Assembly (NCBI GenBank): GCA_020744225.1
Contig: JAGMWG010000015.1
Location: forward strand, 62,001 to 126,000
Direction of reading: 5' to 3'
Length of the DNA stretch: 64,000 nucleotides
Source of the DNA: Paraphoma chrysanthemicola
Taxonomy: Eukaryota > Ascomycota > Dothideomycetes > Pleosporales > Phaeosphaeriaceae
Both the position numbers and the translations under genes were made by a program. This document shows positions 53,441-64,000 of the stretch, in pieces. Below the pieces are notes generated by a model, which saw nothing but the letters and a program-made list of their open reading frames with translations, made no database searches and was not told the DNA's origin. Numbering within the stretch: the first letter of the stretch is position 1; every line of letters begins with the position of its first letter.

Positions 53441-55142
53441 TTAGCCCGTCGTCGCAGTGTCAATCAGATCCTTCCAGTAGCTGTCCCTCGGTCTCCACTT
53501 CAGCTCTGGTCCTGAATGATCGGAACCTTGCTGATCCTTCATCTCAAACACCTTCGTACCATGCTCATCCCCCGACATCTCCATGTCAAAATACCACAAC
53601 GCCTTCGCAACCGTCACACTACTCTCCAGATATGCCAACGGCTTCCCTGCACAACTCCGATACCCAATCGAAAACGGCGAGAAGGCAGCCTTCATGTCCT
53701 TCATCTGCGTCGCGTCGTAGCTATCCCCGTCTTCGAGAAATCGTTCTGGCGAAAACGTCCATGGGTCAGGAAAGTACGCTTCGTTGTGATGCACCGTGTA
53801 TACATTCACGCCGATGAGTGTTCCCTCGGGAATCGCATGACCATCAATAACAGCCGGACCCAGGCCATCACGAGGGATATCGCGCCACAGCGTCGTACCT
53901 ACCGGCGGGCTGATTCGCAAGGTCTCGTCGATACAAGCGCGTAAATATCTGCAACTTGCAAGTTTGGGGCCAGATTTGATCTCCTCGCCGGTAGCGAATG
54001 TGCTTCGAATCTCTTGCACAAGGCGCGCATAACATGCTGGGTAGCGTGAGAGGTAATAGAACGTCGCCGCCATAGTCGTAGCCGTGGTATCACCACCCGC
54101 CGGGATGAGAAACGTAGCTTCAGACCACAATTCGCGAGAGCTAAGGCGCTGCCCTGTTTCAGGGTCCGTGTAATCAGACACAGAACTGAAGAGGTCGGGT
54201 CTTGCGTGTATTTCTTCTTGTCGGCGGGCCTTTACCATCGTTTTCACCAGCCGGTGGTAGCGGAGGACCTTTGGGAGCAGGATGGGAAGTAGGAGTTTCT
54301 CCAGGTTTAGTTTCTTGAGTGAGGGCCATTGGATGTAGACATTGATGCGCCAGTTGTTTGTCGAGATGGCGTTGACGATCCAGCGGTTGACTTCGCTAGA
54401 CTGGAGCTGCAGGTTGTATCCAAAGCCGAGTTCGACAGAGACATCAAAGCCAAGCAGCTTACATGCATCAGACATATCAACTGGTTTGCTTTCCTTGCTG
54501 GCATTCAGAAGTTTGGTCAGGAAGGTGTTGACTTGCTGAAGCATAACTGGCTCGAATTGGCGAGTTGCGCGGTCGCTGAGGCCTTGGCCGACGATACGTC
54601 GTTTGGTGCGGTGGATGTTCCTGTCTGAGACGTTGAAGAGATTAAAGATGTTGGGGGCGATCTGGGTGACAGCGTATGCCTCCGACTTGAGGATGCGCTC
54701 ATTCTGATAAATTTCTGATCTTATAAGCGATTGTATCCAAGAGAGCCAAACATGAAGCATACCATGAAGAGCCTTGGCGGAATTGAAGACGACCTTGTTC
54801 GGACCATGGCGCATCGCCGGTCCTGATCTGGGCGTTAGCGACCCAGTCAAGTGTTACTGCAACTTAGCTGCTCACCATATTTCTGGTGGTCCTTGTACGT
54901 GACATGGTGAAGCTCGCGCTTCCAAGCATAGAAGGCGCCGTACAAGTCTGTGAGTCTCGCAATAAATGGACCAGGGTAGTTCTTGAGGGGATGAAGCAGA
55001 ATGCGATATGAGAATACGATGAGTGTCTGCGTGCATGTAAGCTCAATGAGGCCGAGCGCATGGGGCGTAGAGATATTACTCGTAGTACAACCAGGGCTAG
55101 GATGCATTTGCCGATGGTTGAGACAAGCTCAGAGAGCGTCAT
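53441..55142 (-). CDS. cytochrome P450, 515 aa; four exons
   Basis: Model: 55142-55080, 55026-54876, 54822-54763, 54714-53441. The third intron (54762-54715, 48 nt) is in frame and open; removing it joins ALH to EIYQNERILKS, as in relatives, and drops 16 residues that fit no P450. The first junction is less sure: GTAATA at 55079 is used, while GTACTA nine bases upstream on the coding strand also keeps phase. Marks: hydrophobic anchor at the N terminus, NYPGP hinge, I-helix AGGDTTATT, ExxR (ETLR), PERF (SPERFLE) and haem loop FSIGYRSCAG. It begins 338 bp from the start of a polyketide synthase remnant and may be a survivor of that old cluster. Confidence 0.88.
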
Positions 55143-55479
55143 CGTGGAGTTGGCCGAAAGTGTTGCTCGAAAGGATCCTGCAGCTTAAGGGCAAAGGGAG
55201 AGGATAGTTGTTTGGCGTGGCGTGGCCGCGCAGTCAAGTACGATTTCAGCCTGAGTGTAGGTGTGGGTGTCTGTGTAACCCTGTAACTGCGCCTCACGTT
55301 GAATAATTGAACTGTGCCGCACCCTCAGCAGGCGCTCCCCTGCATTGCAAGTGCGTGCGGCACGGGATGGCGCATCATTCGGTGTCCATCTTTATATTGC
55401 TTAATCTTGGCGCTGCAGCCTATCGCTTGACAGAGTTTCCACGTCAGCAGCTACTCATGTACGCGCAGTGGACAACAGG
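55143..55479. other. promoter of the P450 gene; edge of the PKS remnant
   Basis: Nothing else seen. Confidence 0.4.
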
Positions 55480-58192
55480 TCATTAACTTTTGGTCCCCAC
55501 GGTGTTCTTGCTCTCAGCTTACCGGAATGTACAGCCTGGCGGGAAGCTATCTTATATTTCGAAATTGTGCTGCCAAACCTCGCACGTTACTTCAGCTTCG
55601 GCACCCGATCTGGCTGGTGGCGCGGCGAAGAAGACGGGCACACCGGGCCCCAAGACCAGTACACATCGGAAGCGCAGTAGCAGGAGCTTCTTGACAATTG
55701 CGGGGTCTCTGGCAATGATGTCATTCGAAATGAACAAGATTCGAAGACCTTTAGCATCATCGTACCAACGGCTGTCGCTCGCTGTGAGGAGCTACCAAAT
55801 GCACAGCGTGTTCTGATGTGCTTGGATAAAGGGTTTTACGAGTAACGCAATGCTGCGCGAGGCATCGAGCAAATACTGGCGGGGCATGGCGTGTATGCGT
55901 GCGAGAGCTGCGACCTCGAAGACATGGCCAATATAAGCATCGACCCAGATGATCGTGTCATCGTTCTGTTGGAGCTAGGCAACAGTCAGCTTCGGTCTTT
56001 GACCGAGATAGAATCCCGCAGCCTCCAGGGCTTGATGCAGAAGCCCAAGAATATTCTCTTGCTTACAGAAAACATTAGCAGACGACGAGAAAATCATCTT
56101 CGCTGGTATGTCTACTGGATTCCTGCGGACAATGCGTTCAGAAGCCACCAATAGCCGGATTGTCACCCTGGCCTTGAAAGTAACGAACAATGATTGCCTC
56201 AGCAGCATTGATTATGTCGTTACAGTCTTCAAACGCTCATTTGAGTAGTCGTGCAGTGAAACTGAGTATTCCATTGAGAACAACAGGGTCGTGATTGGAC
56301 GTTGAAAGGAAAAGATATCGACAAATGCTGAGATGCTGAATGCTTCGTACCCGAGCTTAAGCTCAGGGCGCTGGGGCAATGGACCAGCGCTGGAAATTCG
56401 GTGTTGGCACTCGCGGGACCCTGGATACCCTCCGAGTCATCGAAGATCCTGTATACTACGAAGAACTAGAACCAAGGGACGTTGCGGTCGACGCCAAGGC
56501 ATGGGGTCTGAGTTTTAGAGATGTTTTCATCGCTCTTGGGTGCATGGACGAAAATCATTTCGGACTCGATGCGGGTGAATATTTAACAAGAGTGGGCTCT
56601 GACTGCACGGAATTCAAATCTGGTGACCGGGTCGTTCTGGCGTGCTGTGGTTCGTTGCGCATGCACCTCAGGGCAGACGAGAGGCTCATCATCAAAATAC
56701 CAGACAAGATGGGCTTTGAGGATGCTGCTTCATTGCCAGCGCCTGCTGTCACCACATACTATTGCATGACCGACATTACTCGCCTGCAAAAAGGAGAGAA
56801 AGTTCTTATTCACTCTGCTGCTGGATCGACCGGACAACTCAGAAGCTGATTGCGACGATGATGGAGAATTTCGAAAGTGGTGACACTGCCTGTCCATATA
56901 CACGGCATCTGTTCCCTTGTGTGAGCGATGGAAGATGCGTTCCAATTTCTGCAGAGCAAGAAGAATGGACGAATCGTTAACAATAACGCACCCGACGAGA
57001 TTGTTCGTAAATTTCTTGCGGTACGACCACACTGGATCTTCGATCCATGTACCTCCTACATGATAGCAGGAGGACTCGGAGGTATTGGTCGAGCTGTTTG
57101 CAGGTACATGGCTCAGAGAGGCGTGCAAAATTTGATTCTTCCATCCCGCTCGGGCGTAAAGGAGAAGACCGCCGTAGATGTTGTGGCAGAGCTCAGAGCC
57201 GAGGGTGTGAATGTTGTGGCACCAATTTGTGACGTGGCCTCGGTCGAGGCACTCTCGGAGCTGTTCGCCAATTACACAGAATCAACACCGCCATAGTCTT
57301 GCAGGTAAGCCTAGGTCGATGATGAAGCTCAATGACCAAGTCTAACATCTTCGCAGGACGCTATCTTCGAGCACATGACGTACGACCAGTTGCAGATTGC
57401 AGTACGAGCTAAGGGGCAGACTTCGTGGAATCTGTACAAGCTTCTCCCATCAGGAATGGACTTCTTCGTCCTCCTGTCGTCGCTAGCAATTTTTTCTAGT
57501 AACGTGTCGCAAGCAAACTATGCTGCCGGAAACACGTTCCAGGATGCATTGGCCGACTACCGGACAGCCCATGGTGAACAGGCCATATCGATTAACTTGG
57601 GCTAGATGAGAACCGTCGGCATCATATCCGGATAGGAGGAGTATCAGAATTTCCGGATAACTGGTGCCGACATGGCAAAGATTGAAAAACAGGAGCTGAT
57701 GTTATTGCTGAACAGCTATTGCAATCCGACTTACAGTCACTCGCACCGGTCCAAGAGTCAGGTCCTCATTGGAATGGTTACACCCGCTGACCTGCTTCTG
57801 AATGGGCTTAAAGGCCTGGACCCAATGGACCGACCCCTCTTCTCAACTTCCGCCACCTGCCCGGAGAGTCACGTGTCCGCTGACTGTGGTGACGGTGCAG
57901 ATGCAGTGATACCCTTCAGGCAAATAGATGATGTCGTGCAAAGAGAGAAAATCGTAGCGGATGCGCTGGCTCAGAAGCTTGCTCGTTCGCCTTCCATGGC
58001 GCACGACGACGTTGACCGCGACCGGCCGCTGGTTTCATATGGGGTGGACTCTGTCGTTGCCGTAGAGCGTCGGGATTGAATCGGAAAGGAGTTTTCGGCT
58101 GCTGTACCAGTGTTCGATATCATGGGAGAAGCCACCATCACGGCCATTGGCGTATTGACGGTAAAGAACAGCACGTTTGGCAAATAGGACAT
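55480..58192 (+). pseudogene. remnant of a highly reducing polyketide synthase (C-MeT end, ER, KR, ACP)
   Basis: Fragments in changing frames follow the order of an HR-PKS. About 55540-55800: end of C-methyltransferase (FGTRSGWWRGEEDGHTGPQ; LLDNCGVSGNDVIRN). About 55900-56240: linker (VIVLLELGNSQLRSLTE; then, in another frame, AGMSTGFLRTMRSEATNSR). 56379-56850: first half of enoyl reductase (AWGLSFRDVFIALG; SLPAPAVTTYYC). After AAGSTGQ the reading jumps straight to the ER end (KLIATMMENFESGD), so roughly 150 residues with the NADPH site are deleted. 57000-57605: ketoreductase (IAGGLGGIGRAVCRYM) with an intact intron at 57305-57356. 57672-58190: ACP (LVSYGVDSVVAVE). Nonsense codons stand where Trp is expected at 57603 (TAG) and 58077 (TGA). 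KS, AT and DH are missing. Not functional. Confidence 0.85.
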
Positions 58193-59162
58193 GACACGAT
58201 CCTTGCTAGATGAGATTATGTAATTTCACTAAACTATGTTGAATGCCGCCATCCGACCTCTCCTTCCTGCACCGTCACACCACCTCACAATTTCCTTGTT
58301 TCCTGCAGCCGGAATGTTTACATGCTTTCAAAGTGTGGATGTAGGTCTTACAATAATCACCGCTTCCCGCTCGACAAACCAATCGGAGAGCGCATTTTCC
58401 CTAATCAATACATTTGCGCATACAAAGTACGCCCGCGCTGAGTCGGGCAGCACGGCAGCCCTACATTTTGCGCAGGCACTACTTTTTCGTGGGCTGCATG
58501 CGCATGTATGTTTGAGATCTGCTGACCGTTTAGATTATCGGCGACCGCCCGTTCTGCAGCGTGGACCTGCTCGTCAGCCTCATAGCAACACCACGTGCGT
58601 GTACAAGAGTTGGGAAAGCGGCAACATTGGAGGCTAATATTGGCATCCAGTGCAGATCCCGACGGGACCCCTCTCGGAACGCAGATACCGTGGCGCTACT
58701 AAACGGTCCTTTCCTACGCAGAACTCTCGTGTTGCAAAATACAAGGGGTTCACCGGGCGCCGCCCTATCAGCCCTAACCCGCAATGAGGTACTGCTCGCT
58801 TACGTGTAATCTACGAATCACACTCTCGACCGAGTTGCGCCTAGGCACACGAGCATTCAGTATGGCTTGCTGCAGGCTACACGCGACTCTTTCAGCTCCC
58901 CCGCAACATGCTCGTGTTCATCCTTGTCATTCAATAGTGCGGCATGGAGCGTTGCTTAGCCGAACCCGTGATAAGCTTGTTTCGTGAGCGTGTGCCTTGG
59001 CGATCCTCATCTCCAAGATACGACTAAATGGCTTCCGCTTTTTGCTTATAGTCGTGTAAGTCTCCTTTGATCTATCGTTTCCAGCTAACATCACGCTCGT
59101 TCGTTTGTCAACTTACCTTCTCAAGGCGAATCATCGTCTTAATCATAATTCTACCATTCGTC
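58193..59162. other. no gene recognised
   Basis: Downstream of the PKS remnant. Short frames only; may hold further decayed sequence. The promoter of the secreted protein gene is at its right end. Confidence 0.4.
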
Positions 59163-59768
59163 ATGAAGTCATTCGTTGTCCTCGCTGCGCTCGTGTCCTC
59201 GTGTCTCGCCGCCCCTGCTGGACTTGTACGAGACGAGAAATGCCCTGCAATCGCACAGATAGCCCCCAATGGACAACTACCACCAGGCACGCTCTCGCCA
59301 ACCTTCCTTCTACCGATCTCTCAAAAGAGGCCCGATAAGGCCTACCCAGGTGGCCAGAAAGGCATCGTCACGCCCCACGACAAATGCACCCTCACCAAGT
59401 TCGATATCCCAGCCTCGGCCAAAAACAAGACCTGCAGCTTGACACTCTTCCTCGGTGGATGTGACGGAGGAAAGGAGCAAGGCCCCGGCAACATCATCTT
59501 CCAAGGCAATATTGGTGTGAGGTACCCAGTCCCGGGACAGACCACATGGAACAATCAACCACCGCTCGCCCCTCCCTTTACGGATGCTCCAATCATCAAA
59601 GTCGGCAATGCCTATCGTCTTGGAGGCGGCCCATGCGACTACACAGAAGGCAAGCCATTCACGAGCGTTGGTGGTAGTATCTGCAGCAACGACACTGTGC
59701 TTGAGTTTGAGCAATCAAATGGTGGTCGGGGAAGGTGCCCTGTTGGCTTCCATCTCATCATCACATAG
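59163..59768 (+). CDS. secreted But2-like protein, 201 aa
   Basis: Single exon. The ATG at 59163 gives a clear signal peptide (MKSFVVLAALVSSCLAAPAG). The mature part has TFLLPISQKRPDKAYPGG, IVTPHDKCTLTKFDIPA and KTCSLTLFLGGCDGG, the pattern of the But2 C-terminal-like domain found in many secreted ascomycete proteins: a beta-sandwich with conserved 'F-x-I-P' and 'K-x-C-S-L' strands. Six cysteines, all probably paired, and several N-glycosylation sites. Function in fungi is unknown; such proteins are common among wall or plant-interaction secretomes. An in-frame upstream start at 59067 would hide the signal peptide and is rejected. Confidence 0.78.
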   Translation: MKSFVVLAALVSSCLAAPAGLVRDEKCPAIAQIAPNGQLPPGTLSPTFLLPISQKRPDKAYPGGQKGIVTPHDKCTLTKFDIPASAKNKTCSLTLFLGGCDGGKEQGPGNIIFQGNIGVRYPVPGQTTWNNQPPLAPPFTDAPIIKVGNAYRLGGGPCDYTEGKPFTSVGGSICSNDTVLEFEQSNGGRGRCPVGFHLIIT

Positions 59769-60761
59769 ACGAGGATCGAGATGCAGGACAAATAACCTTT
59801 GGGCATCGGATGTGCACATTCGACCGTTTTTTCGCTTCGCGACTATACTATTCATCATCTATAGATTAATTTCACAGCATATTCTACTTTTTGGAATCCC
59901 ATCCAAAACCGCAAAGGTCATGAATCGCAATAGAACAAACCTTAGAACATGCCTGAAATATACTGAAACCATAAATCACGCAGGCTCCAACATCCCTGCG
60001 CCAACCTTATCAGAAAAGAAAGCCGTGGGACTACGACACCTCCCTACCCGAAATTACGCCCACGTAATTCCCGCAATCAAATCACGCACGATAACAGCAG
60101 CCCAATCCCAATCATGCTCAAAAGTGTAAAAAAGCCAAGGCGGAACAAGCTTTTCTGTCCAACCTTAGCGAGTCCAGCAGCTAGTGTTGGGGGGCGTAGA
60201 TATAGTTTGCGCCACCACGACCCGCGCAAAGCTTCTCAGCTTACGCCGTTTGACGACGTGAGGGGCCGTGGCGTGGCTGTGTGTACTTCAAGACGGGTAA
60301 TTTAGTGCACTAATTGAAAAGCGCGCGCGGTGTTTCATTCGTTCCAAGAAAGTTGAGCGGAAGGAAATCGGAATTCTCCCTTCGTGGACGAAATGAAAAG
60401 CGCTGGTGAGCGAGCAAGATCGACGTATTGCAGATGATGTAAGCTGGTAGCTATTTTGGATTATGGAGCCCTACGTTGGTGTTGGTCGCGACTATCACGC
60501 GATGGTAGTAGTAGCACTTTCTTCAGGTCATACTTTTCACGAAAATCTCCATGTGCGTAGCAGCAAGTCCATTACCAACCAAAAGGCTATGTGGAACAGA
60601 CTTCGAGCGCACATACACATCTCACTCCGACCACTTCAGATAAGCGGCAGGACAAGGCAAAAAGCTCAGTCTTAACATATGCAAATAAACTCATATTGGG
60701 GTATCAAAATCTTTCCATCTTCATCCTCCTCCCTAGGCCCTCTCGTCCACATGACTCTTAT
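59769..60761. other. no gene recognised
   Basis: Convergent 3' flanks of the secreted protein and reductase genes; about 1 kb without a supported gene. Confidence 0.4.
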
Positions 60762-62798
60762 CTACCATTCCAACCGATCATCACACGTCAACCTTACATC
60801 CCACCTCTCCTCTCCCTTCCACACTTCCGCGCCTTTATTCGCGCCCGCAACAATACTCCGCAAATCGCTAATCATCTCACCAGGCCCCGATGCAAACACG
60901 TCTGTGCGGCCGCGCGCAGTATTGTTGATAAATTCTGGCACCAGCGCAGCGAGATTCGGTCGTGCTTGGTAGTGGTTGAGTCCGAGTTCTGCTTTTGATA
61001 CGCCGTGGACGGAGAGTGCGGAGGAGAGGGACGCGGATGACGAGTCTGTTGCCGATGTTGACACTGGTTCGATTTCGCGCTCACAGTCGTTGATGACCGC
61101 CTTTTCAGACTTTGCAGGCGCAGTGGGATCAGTCTCTTCGATTGCGCGCGTGACGTAGATGTGTATGCCTGTGCGAAGGTTCGGGCATTTGCGCTTGAGG
61201 ATGGCGAGTTCGGGCGCGACCCAGTCGAGGTCGCGGCGGTGGCGAATCACCCAAATCAGAGACATGTGGCGGTCGATAGTTTGTGGGCGGGATGCGAGGT
61301 CCAGAAGGACAGGGAGGACGTAGGTGATGCCTGTGCCGCCGGCGATGCACAGGATGTTGGAATCGACGGGGAGGTCGCGGAGGGTGCGTTCGCCGTATGG
61401 GCCTGTGAGGACGACAGAGAGTCGCGCATCTGCCATTAGGCCTTCGTGGGATTCCTCATGGTCCTTCATGCGAGCGGTGCGTTTGGCAGAAAGGGCCGCG
61501 ATCTTCTTGGTCTCGCCCTTCTTGGAACGGAAGATGTACGAATGGCGTTGCGAGTCAGCGCCGTAGACTGGGAGGCTGAGGGGAGTAAAGGGATGAGATT
61601 GCCATATGCTGCTCTCTGGGAACATGAGATAGAAGTGCTGCCCGACGTCCCATGCATCATGCGGATGGTCAAAGTCCAGGCGGACGATGTCACCGTTGGT
61701 CTCGTCCTTGAAGAAGGTGATGTTGGCTGGCGCGGCGCGGAAGCCCATGTGTCCGGATGGCAGGAAGTTGTAGTGCAGGAGTGCAGTCCTAACGAACCGG
61801 ATGCCGCGGTCGATGAACCACACCGCCAGACCTGGAATGAGGAAGACCTTGAGCTGCTCCCAATGACCCCAGCAGGCCCCGATGTAGATCATTGCGAGGA
61901 TGTAGTGTGCCTTGCGAAAGAACTCGTATCCGGTGATCCGAATGGCCCATGGTGTCGAGAGGATGACGAGAAGTAGCAGGAGGATCATAGCGACAACACC
62001 CATAATCATGTAGTACTGGACGATCCATGCCTTGGCCACTGTGGGCTGTGGCTGGTAGAGCTTGACCTCGATGATGGTCCAGCCAATAGTGTGGAGTACA
62101 GATTGGGCGAAGATGAGGTATCCAAGCCATCGGTGCAAGAAGTTGAAGCTCTGGTATGGCAGGCCGGTTACGAGCGACAAGATCGACTCGCGGCTCGAGA
62201 GCATAACCGACAGTGGTGTAAGGGCATATGCGAAGACGCCGACACGATCCGACCAGGGACCGAGACTGGTTCGCGTGTTGTAAACGCCAGGCATCTTCTT
62301 GACGGGCGTGACCCATTTGCCGTAGACAATTCCCACAAAAGAGAAGATGGTCAGATAACCAGTCAGAACCACGAGTGTCAACACCTGTGTCCTGGTGACC
62401 CTCCCGAAGATCATCCTTGAGGCATCTGGCAGCAGGTATTGTCGTGCATACGACGGAATTGCCCTCCGCAGCCTCTCCCATGCGCTTCCCTTCTCTTTGA
62501 CGTCCTCGCCAGCCTCGACCGGCAACTGCACGCCTGATGGCTGCGAGCGCATAAAGTGTCGTCCAATGGCCCAGATGAGTAGTATGCCGCCAATCGTCGC
62601 CCAGATGATTCCAGTGTAATACATGCCGATGTCGTGAGCCGCATACACAATATCCAAGTACTTGCACGATCCCGCATCATTCGTACATGGCATGACCCGA
62701 TCCGCATATCCCCAATGCGGCACCAGCGTGACGCCCGCCTCGCTGTGGTTCTGAATATGCTGGCGTGCCTCAAGCACGCGTCCGGTAAATGTGTCCAT
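60762..62798 (-). CDS. ferric/cupric reductase transmembrane component (FRE type), 678 aa
   Basis: Single exon. The first ATG in frame is at 62798 (MDTFTGRVLEARQ); the frame further up opens only with GTG. An extracytosolic N-terminal part with two cysteines is followed by about seven membrane segments. Paired haem histidines are visible in HRWLGYLIFAQSVLHT and AHYILAMIYIGACWGH. The cytosolic part has the FAD-binding HPFTPLSLP and the NADPH-binding GGTGITYVLPVL, and ends with FASGPGEM. Electrons pass from NADPH through FAD and two haems to Fe3+ or Cu2+ outside the cell. It is read divergently from a Ctr copper transporter 528 bp away, which suggests that its main partner is copper uptake. Confidence 0.92.
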   Translation of the reverse strand: MDTFTGRVLEARQHIQNHSEAGVTLVPHWGYADRVMPCTNDAGSCKYLDIVYAAHDIGMYYTGIIWATIGGILLIWAIGRHFMRSQPSGVQLPVEAGEDVKEKGSAWERLRRAIPSYARQYLLPDASRMIFGRVTRTQVLTLVVLTGYLTIFSFVGIVYGKWVTPVKKMPGVYNTRTSLGPWSDRVGVFAYALTPLSVMLSSRESILSLVTGLPYQSFNFLHRWLGYLIFAQSVLHTIGWTIIEVKLYQPQPTVAKAWIVQYYMIMGVVAMILLLLLVILSTPWAIRITGYEFFRKAHYILAMIYIGACWGHWEQLKVFLIPGLAVWFIDRGIRFVRTALLHYNFLPSGHMGFRAAPANITFFKDETNGDIVRLDFDHPHDAWDVGQHFYLMFPESSIWQSHPFTPLSLPVYGADSQRHSYIFRSKKGETKKIAALSAKRTARMKDHEESHEGLMADARLSVVLTGPYGERTLRDLPVDSNILCIAGGTGITYVLPVLLDLASRPQTIDRHMSLIWVIRHRRDLDWVAPELAILKRKCPNLRTGIHIYVTRAIEETDPTAPAKSEKAVINDCEREIEPVSTSATDSSSASLSSALSVHGVSKAELGLNHYQARPNLAALVPEFINNTARGRTDVFASGPGEMISDLRSIVAGANKGAEVWKGEERWDVRLTCDDRLEW

Positions 62799-63326
62799 TG
62801 TCGCGTCCAATACCGCACCAAAAGGCTCTCTCACAAAACTGACGACGAACCAGCAAACAATTGCAGATGGCTAAGGGTCCAATCTCATGGCCAGCATATC
62901 CGGTATATAACCCGTCAAAACGTGCTCCCAACGCCTGCCGCACCATGCGGCAACCACGTCCATGGTGCCGGCCCGCCAAGCGCCTAGCCCGATGCCGAAC
63001 CTGTTAACGCGAGCGCATGCGGCATGGCGCGAGAGCGTTTGAGCACATTCCCCCACAAGTTCTTCGGCGGACCGGGATTCAGCCGACAAGGAAACACGGG
63101 TTTGGAAACGCGGCGATGATGGTGTGACGGCAGGATCGGGCGTGGTTTGAGAAGGTTTATTAGGTACAGTGCGCAGGGTCCGCGATGGAAGTGTAGATTG
63201 ACATTTGAAGGCTGCGACGTCCACGGTACACAGTTGCAAAGTTTTGGTTCTTGGGAACGTGGCGACTGGGAATAACACCAAATCTGAGCGTGAGAGATTG
63301 TACGGCACCACATAGTACTCTTCGTC
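62799..63326. promoter_or_regulatory. divergent promoter of the metal reductase and copper transporter
   Basis: 528 bp between the two start codons. I saw no exact match to the yeast Mac1 element (TTTGCTCA); a TTTGAGCA occurs at about 63037-63044. No iron-type GATA (ATCWGATAA) element was seen. Confidence 0.45.
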
Positions 63327-63944
63327 ATGGACCATTCATCGATGAGCATGGGTGACAGCACCTGCAAGATGGAGGTAAGTCAACCCGTCTATGATCATAG
63401 ATAATGTTGTTGACAATTGTAGATGCTTTGGAATTGGAACATCGTTGATTCCTGCTTCCTTGCCTCGTCATGGCACATCACCAACAACGCCATGTTTGCC
63501 GCTTCGTGCATCGGCGCCGCCTTTCTCGTTGTCGTTCTCGAATTCCTCCGTCGCGTCGGCCATGAATACGATGCCTATCTCCTGCGCCAATTCCAGCGGC
63601 AATTGCGACACCAACAAGCCGCACTGGCGAACGCTACACCCGCGAATTGCTGTGACGGGCCTTCAACCACACTCGGGACGCAGTATGCGACATTTCGAGC
63701 AAGCGGGCTGCAGCAGCTGGTCAGGGCGATTATACACGGTGTCACGCTGGGAGTGGCGTATATTGTCATGTTGTTGATCATGTACTACAACGGGTACATT
63801 TTCATCAGCATCATCCTGGGTGCGATTTTGGGCAAGTTCCTTTGCGACTGGATGGTAGTGCGGATCCCGTATGGCAATGAGGGCGAGAAGGACGAGAGGA
63901 GGGGATCGATTGGCGCGGCTGGACCGACGGGGTGCTGTGCTTGA
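63327..63944 (+). CDS. Ctr-type copper transporter, 189 aa; two exons
   Basis: Model: exon 1 63327-63374, intron 63375-63422 (48 nt, GTAAGT donor, TTGTAG acceptor), exon 2 63423-63944; phase 0. The short Met/His-rich N terminus (MDHSSMSMGDSTCKMEM) comes from exon 1, followed by WNWNIVDSCFLASSWHI. TM1 (FAASCIGAAFLVVVLEFL) follows, a cytosolic loop, TM2 with the essential MxxxM (MLLIM) and TM3 with GxxxG (GAILGKF). The C terminus ends with CC (GCCA), a copper-binding tail. Trimeric high-affinity Cu(I) import channel of the plasma membrane or vacuole, closest in look to Ctr3/Ctr2-like proteins. Confidence 0.9.
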
Positions 63945-64000
63945 GGTGGAGGAGGAGTTCAAAGAGGCAGAAGAAGGGGCGAATGCGAGCAAAGAGATTG

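Noticed and set aside
57645..57672. CCGGATAACTGGTGCCG, similar to the shared 14-bp word
   Set aside because: It lies inside the PKS remnant's coding stretch and differs in the second half (CTGGTG instead of GGTGG).
61161..62420. Plus-strand frames of 73-176 codons opposite the metalloreductase gene
   Set aside because: Shadows of the reductase; the coding strand has full family motifs.

Overview
The window is nuclear DNA of a filamentous ascomycete (Pezizomycotina, probably Dothideomycetes-like; the species cannot be told from the sequence). The evidence is about 30 genes on both strands, with short introns (mostly 47-75 nt, GTAAGT-type donors, CTRAC/CTGAT branch sites, YAG acceptors). Typical fungal families are present: HET domain, bZIP, Zn2Cys6 factor, cytochromes P450, reducing PKS, Baeyer-Villiger monooxygenase, small secreted cysteine-rich proteins. 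Many real genes are split, so the models given here are spliced models checked for reading phase. No tRNA, rRNA, CRISPR or intact transposon was seen.

Layout. 1-7 kb: possible oxidoreductase fragment at the edge, two related unknown genes in tandem, a secreted eight-cysteine protein visible only after splicing, and an unknown gene. 7.7-19 kb: a 1,482-residue coiled-coil protein, a seven-helix membrane protein, a secreted beta-propeller protein and a six-exon bZIP gene. 19-26 kb: a HET protein, a PhyH-type dioxygenase, a large cupin-like/TPR/ankyrin/TIR-like protein, tightly packed, then a small secreted protein. 26-34 kb: a Baeyer-Villiger monooxygenase with a broken or oddly spliced 5' end, an unknown single-pass membrane protein, and the housekeeping pair BFR2 and IND1 read divergently from 151 bp.

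34-50 kb is a cluster of enzymes suited to aromatic or lactone catabolism: VOC/extradiol-type protein, metallo-beta-lactamase-fold lactonase, FAH-family hydrolase, P450, phenol-hydroxylase-type flavoprotein, a PRISE reductase and an SDR, around a C2H2 plus Zn2Cys6 regulator. A 14-bp word, GGATAA(A/G)GTGG(C/T)AT, occurs in three intergenic regions that serve as promoters for five of these genes (VOC; lactonase/FAH; P450/flavoprotein). I found it nowhere else by eye. It is a candidate operator and suggests a co-regulated, apparently undescribed pathway.

50-58 kb holds a hormone-sensitive-lipase-type hydrolase with a long disordered tail, a second P450, and a dead remnant of a highly reducing polyketide synthase (C-methyltransferase end to ACP) with an internal deletion and nonsense codons. 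59-64 kb has a secreted But2-like protein and a divergent metal-uptake pair: a ferric/cupric reductase and a Ctr-type copper transporter.
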